From positions 1 to 64,000 of the forward strand of contig CAYVKG010000008.1 of assembly GCA_964451955.1 (NCBI GenBank): DNA of 64,000 nt, written 5' to 3'. Under the pieces are notes generated by a model that was given only the letters and a program-made list of their open reading frames with translations, was not told the DNA's origin and did not search any database. Positions 55,172-63,959 of the stretch are shown in pieces; position 1 is the stretch's first letter; the number at the start of each line of letters is the position of its first letter. The translations under genes were made by a program, and so were the position numbers. The DNA comes from JAPLNB01 sp964451955. GTDB taxonomy: Bacteria; Planctomycetota; Phycisphaerae; Tepidisphaerales; Tepidisphaeraceae.

Positions 55172-55575
55172 GCCTGAACTCCCGGAATTGGGCCGTCAAC
55201 ATCCGCTTGCCTGCAAACGCTCGCCTCGCTAGCCTGCGGCGACGATTATATCCAAACCCCACGCCGACAGGTGCGCCCGCGTGGGCCGGAGAATGGCCCT
55301 ACAGATCGGATAAACCGAAAAGCCACCGCCAATCCCCCATCTTCGCCTGTCTCCGATCGGTAACCAGGAACACGAAACACATCGCTCTGCCCAGAACCAT
55401 TCAGCAAACTCCGCTGCGTCTCCCACCACCTGGGCTCCAATACCCCTGCAAAAACGGCGAATTATTGGTCTCCACCTGACCGGGGTGTATATTGAATCAG
55501 TCGCATCTCGATTGGGTGCTCAAGTGTTTGCGGCACACTTCTTGCGACGACCCCAGACAATGTGGAGGTGAGAAA
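55172..55575. other. 404-bp intergenic region before the PEP-CTERM gene
   Basis: No convincing protein-coding or RNA gene is visible. The right part holds a promoter (55465-55493) and a leader with a small 6-bp inverted repeat, AAGTGT (55522-55527) and ACACTT (55535-55540). The left part, about 290 bp next to the divergent 889-residue protein gene, shows no recognised feature and may contain that gene's promoter. Confidence 0.5.
55465..55493 (+). promoter_or_regulatory. Sigma-70-like promoter of the PEP-CTERM gene
   Basis: TTGGTC (55465-55470) and TATATT (55488-55493) are separated by exactly 17 nt, close to the sigma-70 consensus. The transcript would begin near 55500, leaving a leader of about 75 nt that ends in a strong GGAGGTGA ribosome-binding site (55564-55571) 4 nt before the ATG. 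Confidence 0.6.
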
Positions 55576-56274
55576 ATGAGGTACGTGATGTCCGTGTTTG
55601 CACTCGTTGCTGTCATGGCGCTTCCGGCCATGGCGGCGGATTTTGACGACTTCCAGTCGTATCCTCTCGGAAGCATCCTGACCGGCCAAGGCGGGTGGGA
55701 AGGCTGGGATGGCTCATCCGCGAGCGCCATCGTGAGCAATGCTCACCCCAAGTTCCCAGGCGATCAGGCCGTCATGATGTTCGCCAATGACGACGTCGTT
55801 CACCAGTACAGTGGCTATACCAGTGGCCAGTGCGTGTTCACCGCCATGCAGTACATTCCCAGAGCCCATCAGGGCACGGTGACGTACTTGATCCTGATGA
55901 ACAAATACACGCTGGCATCCAAGGGCTGGAGCGTGCAGTTGAAGTTCGACTACACCACCGGCATGGTGGTTGACGATGAAGCCGGCGGCGCCGGTATTCC
56001 CTTTGTCTACGACCAGTGGAAACAGATCAAGGTCGTAATCGACCTCGATGCCAATACACAGTCGACTTTCTATGATGGCGTTCAGGTTGGGACGGCCGAC
56101 TGGTACGATCCGGGAAGCGCGGACCACCTGAAGTCGGTCGCCGCCCTCGATCTGTGGGGCGACAGCGGCGGCACGGGCGTCTGCTACGATGACATCTCGC
56201 TCGTCGTTCCGGAGCCGGCCACCGCCACCCTTTGCCTGTTCGCGTTGGGCGGGCTCTTGCTGCGTCGTCGCTGA
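55576..56274 (+). CDS. Secreted PEP-CTERM-like protein
   Basis: The ATG at 55576 has a strong GGAGGTGA sequence 4 nt upstream. The 232-residue protein has a signal peptide (SVFALVAVMALPAMAA) and a beta-rich middle like a concanavalin-type lectin (DFDDFQSYPLGSI, WSVQLKFDYTTGM, IKVVIDLDANTQSTFYDGVQ). It ends VPEPATATLCLFALGGLLLRRR, a Pro-Glu-Pro, hydrophobic helix and Arg-rich sorting signal. Expression is expected to be strong because of the promoter, the ribosome-binding site and the terminator at 56317-56354. Function unknown. Confidence 0.85.
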   Translation: MRYVMSVFALVAVMALPAMAADFDDFQSYPLGSILTGQGGWEGWDGSSASAIVSNAHPKFPGDQAVMMFANDDVVHQYSGYTSGQCVFTAMQYIPRAHQGTVTYLILMNKYTLASKGWSVQLKFDYTTGMVVDDEAGGAGIPFVYDQWKQIKVVIDLDANTQSTFYDGVQVGTADWYDPGSADHLKSVAALDLWGDSGGTGVCYDDISLVVPEPATATLCLFALGGLLLRRR

Positions 56275-56316
56275 ACCGAGCGGCGCCGGCAAACAGAGCG
56301 CATCATGACGGAGTTT

Positions 56317-56354
56317 GCGACCGGGAGTGTCATGGGCACTCCCGGTCGCTTTTT
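56317..56354 (+). terminator. Rho-independent terminator of the PEP-CTERM gene
   Basis: A perfect 13-bp stem, GCGACCGGGAGTG (56317-56329) with CACTCCCGGTCGC (56337-56349), has a 7-nt loop and is followed directly by TTTTT (56350-56354). It lies 42 bp after the stop codon. Confidence 0.92.
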
Positions 56355-56410
56355 CATCGCGCAGTGCGATCCGACTACCAGGAGCGACGCGGAAGATATG
56401 CGCCAGCGCC

Positions 56411-58888
56411 TCACCAAAGGCGGATTGTGGTGAACGAATGCGGCGGAAACTCGTACTCGGCACCGCCCCCGTTCAGATTGTGCCGCCACTCAGTTCGTCG
56501 CGGAGCGATCCGCGCCGGGGCGTCAGCCGTGTTCACGGAATCCAACGAGCCCGACAGTTCCTCGACGTTGGCCACCGCCGAGGAAGCCGCAAAACCGCTG
56601 ACTTCTATCCGGGTCGGCCGGGACCTGGAGTCGAGATTCACCACCTGCAAGACGATCTGCTTCCCGTCCTCGCTGCGCGTGGCGGTGACGCTGAACATCT
56701 CGTCGTCGCCGCCCCGAACCTGGGTCTCGATGACGCGGGGCTGGTAGTTCCGCCACAGCATCTGAGTCACATAGCCGGGCGACTGCAACCAGACCTTCGA
56801 TGGGTTCAGGAACAACAGACCCTGGTTCCAGCCGTTGTCGTTCTGTTTGTCGACCTGCAGACAGTTGGCGGAAAGAGCCACGGGGATGCGCCCGTCGCGG
56901 GTAATCCGCCCGATCTCGAATGCATTCGCCAACCCGCGGCGATGATCGTGGTTGTTCGCGTTGAACTCGAATACGACGACGTGATGCTTGGCGCCCTCCG
57001 CCAGACGCTCTATCGCATCGACGTAACTCCGGAATGCACGCGCCGATTCCGAACGGCCAGGCCCTTCGGTCCACAGATGGACATCAAACCACACTTCTCG
57101 GCCGTGTTCGCGCGCCAGGCTGAGGATTTTCTTGTGCGCCGCCAGACTCTTGATGCCCGACGCGGTACCCTCGATCCTCATCGGGTCGGTGATGCGCCTG
57201 TCGTAGGCAAAGTCCCCCACAACAAGTATAACCCGAGGGTCTTTTGCCCAGAGAACCTTGGCCAGCTTCTCGAACTTCTCGTAATACGCCTCATCAACCT
57301 TCTCCTCGTTGCCGAGCTGAATGTGCCGCAGGTTGTAGGGGGACGTGTGTCCATCGGCGACACGCCGACGACCCCATTCGCTGTCCACGGGCCCATTCAC
57401 GTATTCAACGAAGTCGGCCATGTCTTCGGGCGACTCGTCCATGTTGAAATCGGGAATGGCCAGAAAGCCCGCCGCTTCACAGAAGTCCAACAGGTCGATG
57501 ATGCCCCATCCATTCGTTGAATAGGGATACCAAGTGCCCCGATAAGGCGGCCGGTGATCACGCGGACCGATCATCTTCTTCCAACGGTACTCCGGGGCGT
57601 TGACCATGCTTCCCCCATAGCGCAACACCGTGATCCCCTGCTCAATCAGCGCCTCGCCGACGTCGCGACGAACCGGCAAACCCTTGAAGCGACCCCATCC
57701 GCCCGGCTGCAAAAACACGTGCCCCACCGTCACCGAACCGGCAGATTTCAGCCGGAGAGAAAAACGACCTCCGGAATCGGCTCGGTCCGGCGTGAGCGAA
57801 AACTTATATCGCCGCCAGTCATCCCCCGACGCCCTCACGCGACTCTGAGCATACAGACGAGCCCCATCTCGGCTCTCCAACGACGCGAAGACATCGGTCG
57901 GCTGTTCGCATCGCAGCCATAGGTATCCTTCGTAGGTCTTGCCCTCAACGAATGCCATCCCCTGACGATTCAGACCCTGATTCTCGATGCCAACTTCGCC
58001 ATCCCCTCGAACAAAAGTGATCCGCTGGCTTTGGACGCCGACAAATGGCCGCGTCTTGTCAATCGTGGCCTCCAGCACGGCATCACCGATTGCAATCGGA
58101 CCCCACATCCCGCTGATCGCCGCCGGGATGTCCGATGCCGCCTCGAAGGGCAGATCAACCCGCCCTCCCGGACCTTTGACCCAGAGATTCCGGTACCTGG
58201 CCGGCCGCTGCCATTGCCTCAAACCGATTGTGCCCGCCGGGAGCGGCCGATTATCTTCGATCCGCGCAATGCCCTTCCCGTCGACAATCACCTCGATCAC
58301 ACGCTCGGTCAACTTCACTGCCAGCGAGATCCACCGATCCGGCAAGACATCGCACGGAATGTCCTTGAGCAGACGAAAATCGTGCTCGTGCCGTCCCACC
58401 ACCACAACCTTGCGCGCAACATCAATCGCAACCTCGTATCCATCAAAAGCGTCCGCTCCCGCGCCGGCTTTGGCCACACGCAGGATCAGCCCCGCGTTCC
58501 CGCCCCCCGTCCCAGCAAGTAATACCTCGACACCCGCCTCGCCAACCACAAACGGCGCAACGGAACTAATGAGCTTCGGCCCGGCGCCTGCTCCACCTAG
58601 CACCTGCCCGTTCTCCTCAGTCCATTCTCCATCCGTGGCTACAAACCCCCTGATCGGCGCGGAGCGAGCCGGTTCCTGAAAACTCTCGCCAAAAATCATC
58701 TGGCTGTATAGCCCGCCATAGATCTCGTGATTGACATCCTCAATGCACGCCCCGGTCAGATAGCGGCTCACGGACCGCCCAGGCTGAGCGGCGTCAATGT
58801 GAATCGCCGTCTCTTGCGCCATGACAACGGCTGCGGAACATACCGCGCTTGCCGCCAACAACCCACAAATCCACGTGCTCAAGATCAT
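56411..58888 (-). CDS. GH51-like alpha-L-arabinofuranosidase (secreted)
   Basis: The 825-residue protein has a signal peptide (CGLLAASAVCSAAVVMAQ), an N-terminal beta-sandwich region, and a GH51-like TIM barrel with VSRYLTGACIEDVNHEIYGGL, RYGGSMVNAPEYRWKK, the acid/base motif HIQLGNEEKVDE (near residue 525) and the probable nucleophile VVVFEFNANNHDH (near 640), then a C-terminal beta domain. It would release alpha-L-arabinofuranosyl groups from arabinan or arabinoxylan. AGGAGG is directly against the ATG at 58888; a TTG two codons later (58882) would have ideal 6-nt spacing. It is 35 bp after the GH127 gene. Confidence 0.85.
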   Translation of the reverse strand: MILSTWICGLLAASAVCSAAVVMAQETAIHIDAAQPGRSVSRYLTGACIEDVNHEIYGGLYSQMIFGESFQEPARSAPIRGFVATDGEWTEENGQVLGGAGAGPKLISSVAPFVVGEAGVEVLLAGTGGGNAGLILRVAKAGAGADAFDGYEVAIDVARKVVVVGRHEHDFRLLKDIPCDVLPDRWISLAVKLTERVIEVIVDGKGIARIEDNRPLPAGTIGLRQWQRPARYRNLWVKGPGGRVDLPFEAASDIPAAISGMWGPIAIGDAVLEATIDKTRPFVGVQSQRITFVRGDGEVGIENQGLNRQGMAFVEGKTYEGYLWLRCEQPTDVFASLESRDGARLYAQSRVRASGDDWRRYKFSLTPDRADSGGRFSLRLKSAGSVTVGHVFLQPGGWGRFKGLPVRRDVGEALIEQGITVLRYGGSMVNAPEYRWKKMIGPRDHRPPYRGTWYPYSTNGWGIIDLLDFCEAAGFLAIPDFNMDESPEDMADFVEYVNGPVDSEWGRRRVADGHTSPYNLRHIQLGNEEKVDEAYYEKFEKLAKVLWAKDPRVILVVGDFAYDRRITDPMRIEGTASGIKSLAAHKKILSLAREHGREVWFDVHLWTEGPGRSESARAFRSYVDAIERLAEGAKHHVVVFEFNANNHDHRRGLANAFEIGRITRDGRIPVALSANCLQVDKQNDNGWNQGLLFLNPSKVWLQSPGYVTQMLWRNYQPRVIETQVRGGDDEMFSVTATRSEDGKQIVLQVVNLDSRSRPTRIEVSGFAASSAVANVEELSGSLDSVNTADAPARIAPRRTEWRHNLNGGGAEYEFPPHSFTTIRLW

Positions 58889-58923
58889 CCTCCTCTCGGC
58901 TCTTCCAACTCAACAAGACCTCT

Positions 58924-61368
58924 CTATGGACCGACCGCCACAGTCGCTTCCACTCGCCATTCCAGAATTCCCCCGGACCACTCCGGTTGCAGTTGCACTT
59001 CAAGCCGCAGCCCGCCGGTCTCCACCGGATCAAACGTCACTCGGTTGAAGCGATCCATTTCCGTGGCGTACCCGGACGGATTGCTCACCGGCTTCCAACT
59101 ACCTCCGGACTGATACAGCAGCCGCCAGGATCGCGGCACACGACAGTGCGCATTGATTCGCCGCTCATCCCACCAATAAACCTCCACAGAAGAGACCTTG
59201 GTCGGGCGATCGAAATCGTATTGCACCCATTCGCTCGTGCCCCGATGATCCCACCAGGTGAACCGGGGAATTCTCGTGTCATCCGAGGCGGCGGGCTCAA
59301 TCTGATCATTCAGAGCGACAACCGTGTCGTCACGCCAGCAGTGCGATGCCGATGCCTTGGCTCGCGATGCCGCCGTCGCAGCCCCAAGCGATGCGGCGCG
59401 GGTCACCTCTTCAGCCAGCCATACCATCATCTCCCCCGGTTCCCGGTTCGCATTGGCAAAATAAGGCACGGCGGTGAACTCGACACGCCTCAGCCCAGGA
59501 ACAGAACGCGATGGCTGGTAGAGCAACGTCGCCCACGCCGTCCGTTCCACCGCGAGCGCCGGACCCCTGATCACCGTCACCCCCCCAAGCAACTCCGCCC
59601 GGTGCTCCGCCTCGAGCGGCGAGTCAGCCGGAATTACCAGATTCCCCACATGACCGCCGTTATCAACCGCTTCCAGACAATAGACCAGCGGACCTCGCTG
59701 CAATGCCACCCGCCCAATGTTCGCCTCAATCTTGGGATGCCCCTTGATACGCTCCACCGGCATCGGTAACAGCAGGTCAACCCGGTCGCCACGCTGCCAG
59801 GAGCGCTGAATCCGAGCATAGCCGCGCGACTTCTCCACGTCCTCCAGCAACTTGCCGTTTAGCTTGATCTGGGGACCGCTGCACCAGGCTGGCACACGCA
59901 CGTACAGCGACATCTCCATCTCGCGCTCCGGCTCAACGTCGATTCGAACCTCTCCGGTCCAGGGATACCGCGTCCTCTGCCGAATCACAACCTTGCCGCC
60001 GTTGACCACCAGTTCCGCCCGGCTTCCAACAAACAGATTCACATAGACGCTCTGCCGCTGCTGCGCGTAGATGTATCCCGGCAACGCCGCCATGATCTTC
60101 AGGAACATGGGCGGGCAACAGGGGCACGCGTGCCAGGACCATCGCGATCGCTTCGGGCCCGCCTCCAGAGGATTCTCGTAGAAGTAGCTGTCTCCCTTTA
60201 GCGAAACCCCCGGCAGGATCGCGTTGTACAACGCTCGCTCCAGCTCATCAGCATAACGCGCATCCCCAAAGGCTAGGTTCATGTTGTGATGAAAAAAACC
60301 GGCGCCAATGGCGGCGCACGTTTCCAGATATCCGCTGTTCGGCAAAACGTAGTCCGCTCCAAATCCCTCATGCCCGGCTACCGCCCCAAGACCGCCGATG
60401 ACATACATCCGACGATATACCATGTTCTCCCACAGCCGCGCAGCTGCCGCCAGGTAATCCTGCCGCCCGTTGACGTTGGCGGCCGCGACCAGCCCGGCGC
60501 AGAGCAGCGTCGCCCGAACCGCGTGCCCCTCAATGGTCTCCTGCTGCAAAACCGGCTTGTGGTCCTGCCCGTATTCACCATAGCTCTTGCGGCCGTCATG
60601 ATTCCCACGATTCTCGATCCAGAATTCGGCAAGCCTGAGATACCTCGCCTCATCAATCGGGACGAGCATCGCCGACTTCAACCCCGGTTCATCGCGAAAC
60701 AGCAGGAACAACTTCACAAGGGCCTCTTCACCCAGCGAATGCCCCGGTACCACGTTCTTCTTCGGCTCAGGACCCATCACGTCGGTCATGTGATTCGCCA
60801 GCCGCGAGGCCACCTGAAGCAGCTTCGTCTTGCCGGTGCCCCGATAGTAGTGAACCGCGGCTTCAATCAACGCGCCGGCGTTGTAAACATCGTGCTGCCA
60901 GTTGTCATTCCCTCCATTCAGTCCCCACCGATGCGCCGGTTCCTTGAGTTGCGTATACGTGTTGATATACCCCTCACGGTCCTTCGCCGCCGCCGCGGCA
61001 ATGCGCTCGATGTACCCGTCCACCCGGGCTTCGAGCCCGGCGTCACGCCCCGCGGCCAGCAGGTCACCGCATGCCCGAATCATCTCGTAAATCAAACCGT
61101 CATACCACGGCGGACCACCGTGCTCGCCGGCGATCCCGTCCCGAATCTTGTCGAAATTGCCGATCGCGCCGTCCTTCTCGAACTTCGCAAAACAGTCGAA
61201 AACCGTCACCTCCCGCCAGACCTTCATCCTCGGCAACCAGAATTCGTCCTCGATCTGCACCCTCCCGATCGGAACGGGAACAAGGGCAGGTTCGGCCATC
61301 AAAAATGCCGGGGCCATCCCCAGAACCCATATCACCAACAAAACCACAACACGAATCAATTTGAACAT
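58924..61368 (-). CDS. GH127-family beta-L-arabinofuranosidase (DUF1680), secreted
   Basis: The start at 61368 gives a signal peptide (VVVLLVIWVLGMAPAFLMAEP). The 814-residue protein has the DUF1680/GH127 (alpha/alpha)6 barrel: FWLPRMKVWREVTV, YDGLIYEMIRACGDLLAAG, HDVYNAGALIEAAVHY, QETIEGHAVRATLL and the catalytic Cys-containing WHACPCCPPMF near residues 412-420. Bifidobacterial HypBA1 uses a Cys-Glu pair and zinc in this region. The C-terminus adds a beta-sandwich, F5/8-like domain (STKVSSVEVYWWDE-like). It likely removes beta-L-arabinofuranose from plant glycoproteins. It is first in an operon with GH51 and divergent from the regulator. Confidence 0.9.
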   Translation of the reverse strand: MFKLIRVVVLLVIWVLGMAPAFLMAEPALVPVPIGRVQIEDEFWLPRMKVWREVTVFDCFAKFEKDGAIGNFDKIRDGIAGEHGGPPWYDGLIYEMIRACGDLLAAGRDAGLEARVDGYIERIAAAAAKDREGYINTYTQLKEPAHRWGLNGGNDNWQHDVYNAGALIEAAVHYYRGTGKTKLLQVASRLANHMTDVMGPEPKKNVVPGHSLGEEALVKLFLLFRDEPGLKSAMLVPIDEARYLRLAEFWIENRGNHDGRKSYGEYGQDHKPVLQQETIEGHAVRATLLCAGLVAAANVNGRQDYLAAAARLWENMVYRRMYVIGGLGAVAGHEGFGADYVLPNSGYLETCAAIGAGFFHHNMNLAFGDARYADELERALYNAILPGVSLKGDSYFYENPLEAGPKRSRWSWHACPCCPPMFLKIMAALPGYIYAQQRQSVYVNLFVGSRAELVVNGGKVVIRQRTRYPWTGEVRIDVEPEREMEMSLYVRVPAWCSGPQIKLNGKLLEDVEKSRGYARIQRSWQRGDRVDLLLPMPVERIKGHPKIEANIGRVALQRGPLVYCLEAVDNGGHVGNLVIPADSPLEAEHRAELLGGVTVIRGPALAVERTAWATLLYQPSRSVPGLRRVEFTAVPYFANANREPGEMMVWLAEEVTRAASLGAATAASRAKASASHCWRDDTVVALNDQIEPAASDDTRIPRFTWWDHRGTSEWVQYDFDRPTKVSSVEVYWWDERRINAHCRVPRSWRLLYQSGGSWKPVSNPSGYATEMDRFNRVTFDPVETGGLRLEVQLQPEWSGGILEWRVEATVAVGP

Positions 61369-61460
61369 CGGACCACCATCCCGGGCACGCCGAACAAAAG
61401 ATGACGAACCATGACGCCCTGTCACTCGCCCAATATACCGCTCCACCGATACGGCGCGCT

Positions 61461-61474
61461 TACGAATATTCGTA
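61461..61474. promoter_or_regulatory. 14-bp perfect palindrome between GH127 and XylR-type genes
   Basis: TACGAATATTCGTA (61461-61474) reads the same on both strands. It is the only such long palindrome in the 169-bp divergent intergenic region. An AATATA at 61432-61437 could be the minus-strand TATATT -10 of the GH127 operon, placing the palindrome just upstream of it. It is a good candidate operator for the adjacent AraC-type regulator. Confidence 0.5.
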
Positions 61475-61537
61475 TTACTCTTAAGAAATGTTACGCCACC
61501 CCGTGCGAGCATGACATCGGTCCGGTAAACTCCGGGC

Positions 61538-62908
61538 ATGGCCGGAAAGACCATTCCTCGTCGACCGCGGGTCGCGATCATCGTGGAAACCTCCGTCGTA
61601 TACGGCCGCGAGATACACGAGGGAATCGCAGCGTATGTCCGCGCCCACCGGCCATGGTCGGTGTTTGTCGAACAACGCGAACTGGGAGCGATGCCCCCCA
61701 GGTGGCTCACACGCCGCGAATGGGACGGAATCATCAGCCGGCCGACAACTCGACCGTTAGCGAGGGCTTTCCGCCAAATGAATGTCCCGGTCGTCGATCT
61801 AAATGACCTGCACTCCGATCTTGGCTTGCCACGCGTACGGTCCGACAACCAGGCAATCGGTAGACTGGCGGCCTCCCACCTCCTCGAACGAGGGTTCCGC
61901 AACTTCGCGCACTGCGGCTTCTCGGGCGAAGCGTGGGCCGATGAACGCCGCCAAGGTTTCCTCCTCGCCCTGCGCCACGCGGGATTCGTACCAAACCTCT
62001 ACGAGTCCTATTGGCACGGTCCCCTCGCCTTGCCATGGGATGTAGACCAGGACCGCATCACAAAATGGCTCTCTAAACTGCCCCGACCGCTCGGCATCTC
62101 CACCTGCAACGATCTCCGCGGGCAACACGTCCTGGAGGCCTGCCGCCGAGCAAATCTGGCCGTCCCAGAAGAGGTCGCCGTCATCGGCGTCGACAATGAG
62201 GAACTCCTCTGCCGACTATGCGATCCACCCCTCTCCACCGTCGTCCCAAACGCCCGCCGAATCGGTTATGAAGCGGCCGAATGGCTCGACCGGCTCATGT
62301 CCGGTGCCAAACCGCCTCAACACGAAATCCTGATCCCCCCGGCCGGCGTTGTGACTCGGCAATCCACGGATACCTTGGCCATCGACGACCCGGAGGTCGG
62401 CGACGCCCTAAGATTCATCCGCGAAAACGCCTGCGAAGGAATCCGCGTCGCCGATGTCCTCCGCCACGTGCCCATCTCCCGATCCCTCCTCGAACGCCGC
62501 TTCCGCCAAACCATCGGACGCTCACCCCATGCCGAAATCCGGCTCGTACAGGTCCGACGGGCCGCACAACTCCTCGCCGAGAGCGATCTCCCCATCGAAC
62601 GCATCGCCCAACTGTCCGGATTCTCCTACGCCGAGTACCTCAGCTTCTTCTTCAAACGCGCTACCGGCCAGGCACCACGCGACTATCGCCGCTCGCATGC
62701 CGCCAACGGACCACCACCCGCCCATCTAGACGTCGGCCAGTTCCCACAGCGCCCCCGCTTATCCCGCCCAGGCCTTTTACCAGACCCGGCAATCGCCGCG
62801 ATTCCGCCACGCTACGCCGGCGGCGGTCAAACCGCTGGTGATCAACCAAAATCGCATCCTGCCCGATCCCCTGATCCGCGAACTGGATACCAATCCCGCA
62901 CACGATGA
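61538..62908 (+). CDS. XylR-type transcriptional regulator (LacI-like sensor, AraC HTH)
   Basis: This protein of 456 residues has a periplasmic-binding-like sugar sensor (residues about 10-285: PRVAIIVETSVVYGREIHE, DNQAIGRLAASHLLERGFRN, ISTCNDLRGQHVLEACRRA) and an AraC double helix-turn-helix (about 295-395: IRVADVLRHVPISRSLLER, LPIERIAQLSGFSYAEYLS, FKRATGQAPRDYRR). This is the XylR layout, which responds to pentoses. It is divergent from GH127-GH51, so it likely controls them. After the HTH the protein runs about 60 Pro/Arg-rich residues longer than usual and overlaps the next ORF by 71 nt, suggesting a lost stop or a deletion scar. Confidence 0.85.
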   Translation: MAGKTIPRRPRVAIIVETSVVYGREIHEGIAAYVRAHRPWSVFVEQRELGAMPPRWLTRREWDGIISRPTTRPLARAFRQMNVPVVDLNDLHSDLGLPRVRSDNQAIGRLAASHLLERGFRNFAHCGFSGEAWADERRQGFLLALRHAGFVPNLYESYWHGPLALPWDVDQDRITKWLSKLPRPLGISTCNDLRGQHVLEACRRANLAVPEEVAVIGVDNEELLCRLCDPPLSTVVPNARRIGYEAAEWLDRLMSGAKPPQHEILIPPAGVVTRQSTDTLAIDDPEVGDALRFIRENACEGIRVADVLRHVPISRSLLERRFRQTIGRSPHAEIRLVQVRRAAQLLAESDLPIERIAQLSGFSYAEYLSFFFKRATGQAPRDYRRSHAANGPPPAHLDVGQFPQRPRLSRPGLLPDPAIAAIPPRYAGGGQTAGDQPKSHPARSPDPRTGYQSRTR

Positions 62909-63266
62909 CCTCCTGCGAACCGAACTCCGCGATCATGTCCCCAGAATCGGCAACCACAATGTTGGCGTCGATCCGCCCCTCGTCAAATCGCTCGACCTCT
63001 TTCGCGGCCCAGACGTCTCCCGCTCAGTCGCCCTCTTCGTCCGCGGGTTCGTACAGTCCGAACGCCGGCAACTCCAGCTCAATACACTCGACGTAAACAC
63101 GCTCCGCGATGCTCAACGACACCCCGAATCGCTCAGAAACCTCGTCGTTTGCGTCTGGGGCCCCAGCGGCTGCTTCGGCGACCTTGACGAAGCACGCCAA
63201 AACCACATCATCGACCGGCATGTCTATAGAGCCCAAACCGCCTTTCCGGAGAATCAGCCTTTATGA
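62838..63266 (+). pseudogene. Degenerate glycyl-radical-enzyme C-terminal fragment
   Basis: A 142-residue frame beginning GTG 62838 resembles the C-terminus of pyruvate-formate-lyase-like glycyl radical enzymes. RDHVPRIGNHNVGVD aligns with the GND region; QLQLNTLDVNTLRDAQRHPE and LRNLVVCVWGPSGCFGDLDE with the final radical domain; QNHIIDRHVYR with the last helix. The radical Gly (Gly108, VWGPSG) is kept, but the Arg of the RVxG motif is Cys105 and the following aromatic residue is Pro. About 600 N-terminal residues are missing, and the open frame continues upstream to 62730. Codon use is strongly coding-like. It ends in ATGA with the HAD gene. Either a remnant or a small stand-alone part such as YfiD/GrcA. 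Confidence 0.55.
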
Positions 63267-63940
63267 AGGTCGCAGTCATTTTTGACATGGACGGGGTCCT
63301 CGTCGATTCCTTTCACGCGCATTTGGAAGCCTGGAGAGCCATGGCCCACGACCAGCGGCTCGATTTCCATCCGGATCGCTTTGCCGCCGTCTTCGGACGC
63401 ACCAGCCGCGAACTCATGGCCGAACTCTGGCCCCATCGCTCCTATTCGGATGCCCAAATCGCCACCCTCGACGAACGCCGAGAGGCAGCCTATCGCCAAA
63501 TCGTCCGCGACAACTTCCCCGCCATGCCCGGCGCCGCCGAGCTTATCGACTCCCTCCATGCCGATGGCTTCCAACTTGCCCTCGGCTCCTCCGGACCACC
63601 CGAAAATGCCAACCTGGTCCTCCAAAAACTCGGCCGACGCCAACTCTTCGACGCCGTCGTCACCGGTCGCGATGTCCGCCGCGGAAAACCCGATCCCGAA
63701 GTGTTCCTCACCGCTGCCCTGCGCCTCAATGTGCCCCCAAACTCCTGCGCCGTCATCGAAGACGCCCCCGCCGGAATCGCCGCCGCCAATGCCGCCGGTA
63801 TGCTCAGCATCGGTCTGGCCACCACCGAAAAGGCGCGGCAGTCGCTCGCCGCTGCCAAAATCACCGTCGATTCGCTCGCAAAACTGTCCCCCGCACTTAT
63901 CCGCCAACGCCTCACCCATTCATCCGCTCCCGGTCACTAG
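63263..63940 (+). CDS. HAD-family phosphatase (beta-phosphoglucomutase-like)
   Basis: A 225-residue haloacid dehalogenase enzyme with motif I DMDGVLVDS, motif II LGSSG, Lys in RGKPDPEVFL and motif III/IV VIEDAPAGIAAANAAGM. It has the C1 cap typical of phosphoglucomutase-like and sugar-phosphate phosphatases. It probably removes or moves a phosphate on a small sugar. It overlaps the preceding fragment by 4 nt (ATGA at 63263-63266), indicating translational coupling, and lies next to a pentose-type regulator, which suggests a sugar phosphate as substrate. Confidence 0.88.
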   Translation: MKVAVIFDMDGVLVDSFHAHLEAWRAMAHDQRLDFHPDRFAAVFGRTSRELMAELWPHRSYSDAQIATLDERREAAYRQIVRDNFPAMPGAAELIDSLHADGFQLALGSSGPPENANLVLQKLGRRQLFDAVVTGRDVRRGKPDPEVFLTAALRLNVPPNSCAVIEDAPAGIAAANAAGMLSIGLATTEKARQSLAAAKITVDSLAKLSPALIRQRLTHSSAPGH

Positions 63941-63941
63941 A

Positions 63942-63959
63942 CGCCTGTCCCCCCAGGCG
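63942..63959 (+). terminator. Short hairpin after the HAD gene
   Basis: CGCCTG (63942-63947) and CAGGCG (63954-63959) form a 6-bp stem with a 6-nt loop just after the HAD stop codon. It has no T run, so it is a weak terminator candidate. The last 40 bases of the window show no recognised feature. Confidence 0.35.

Noticed and set aside
63024..63236. Minus-strand 70-residue ORF antisense to the GRE fragment
   Set aside because: It looks acidic and protein-like, but the opposite frame has the strong C-rich wobble bias, GRE similarity and stop-start coupling with the HAD gene, so this one is the shadow.
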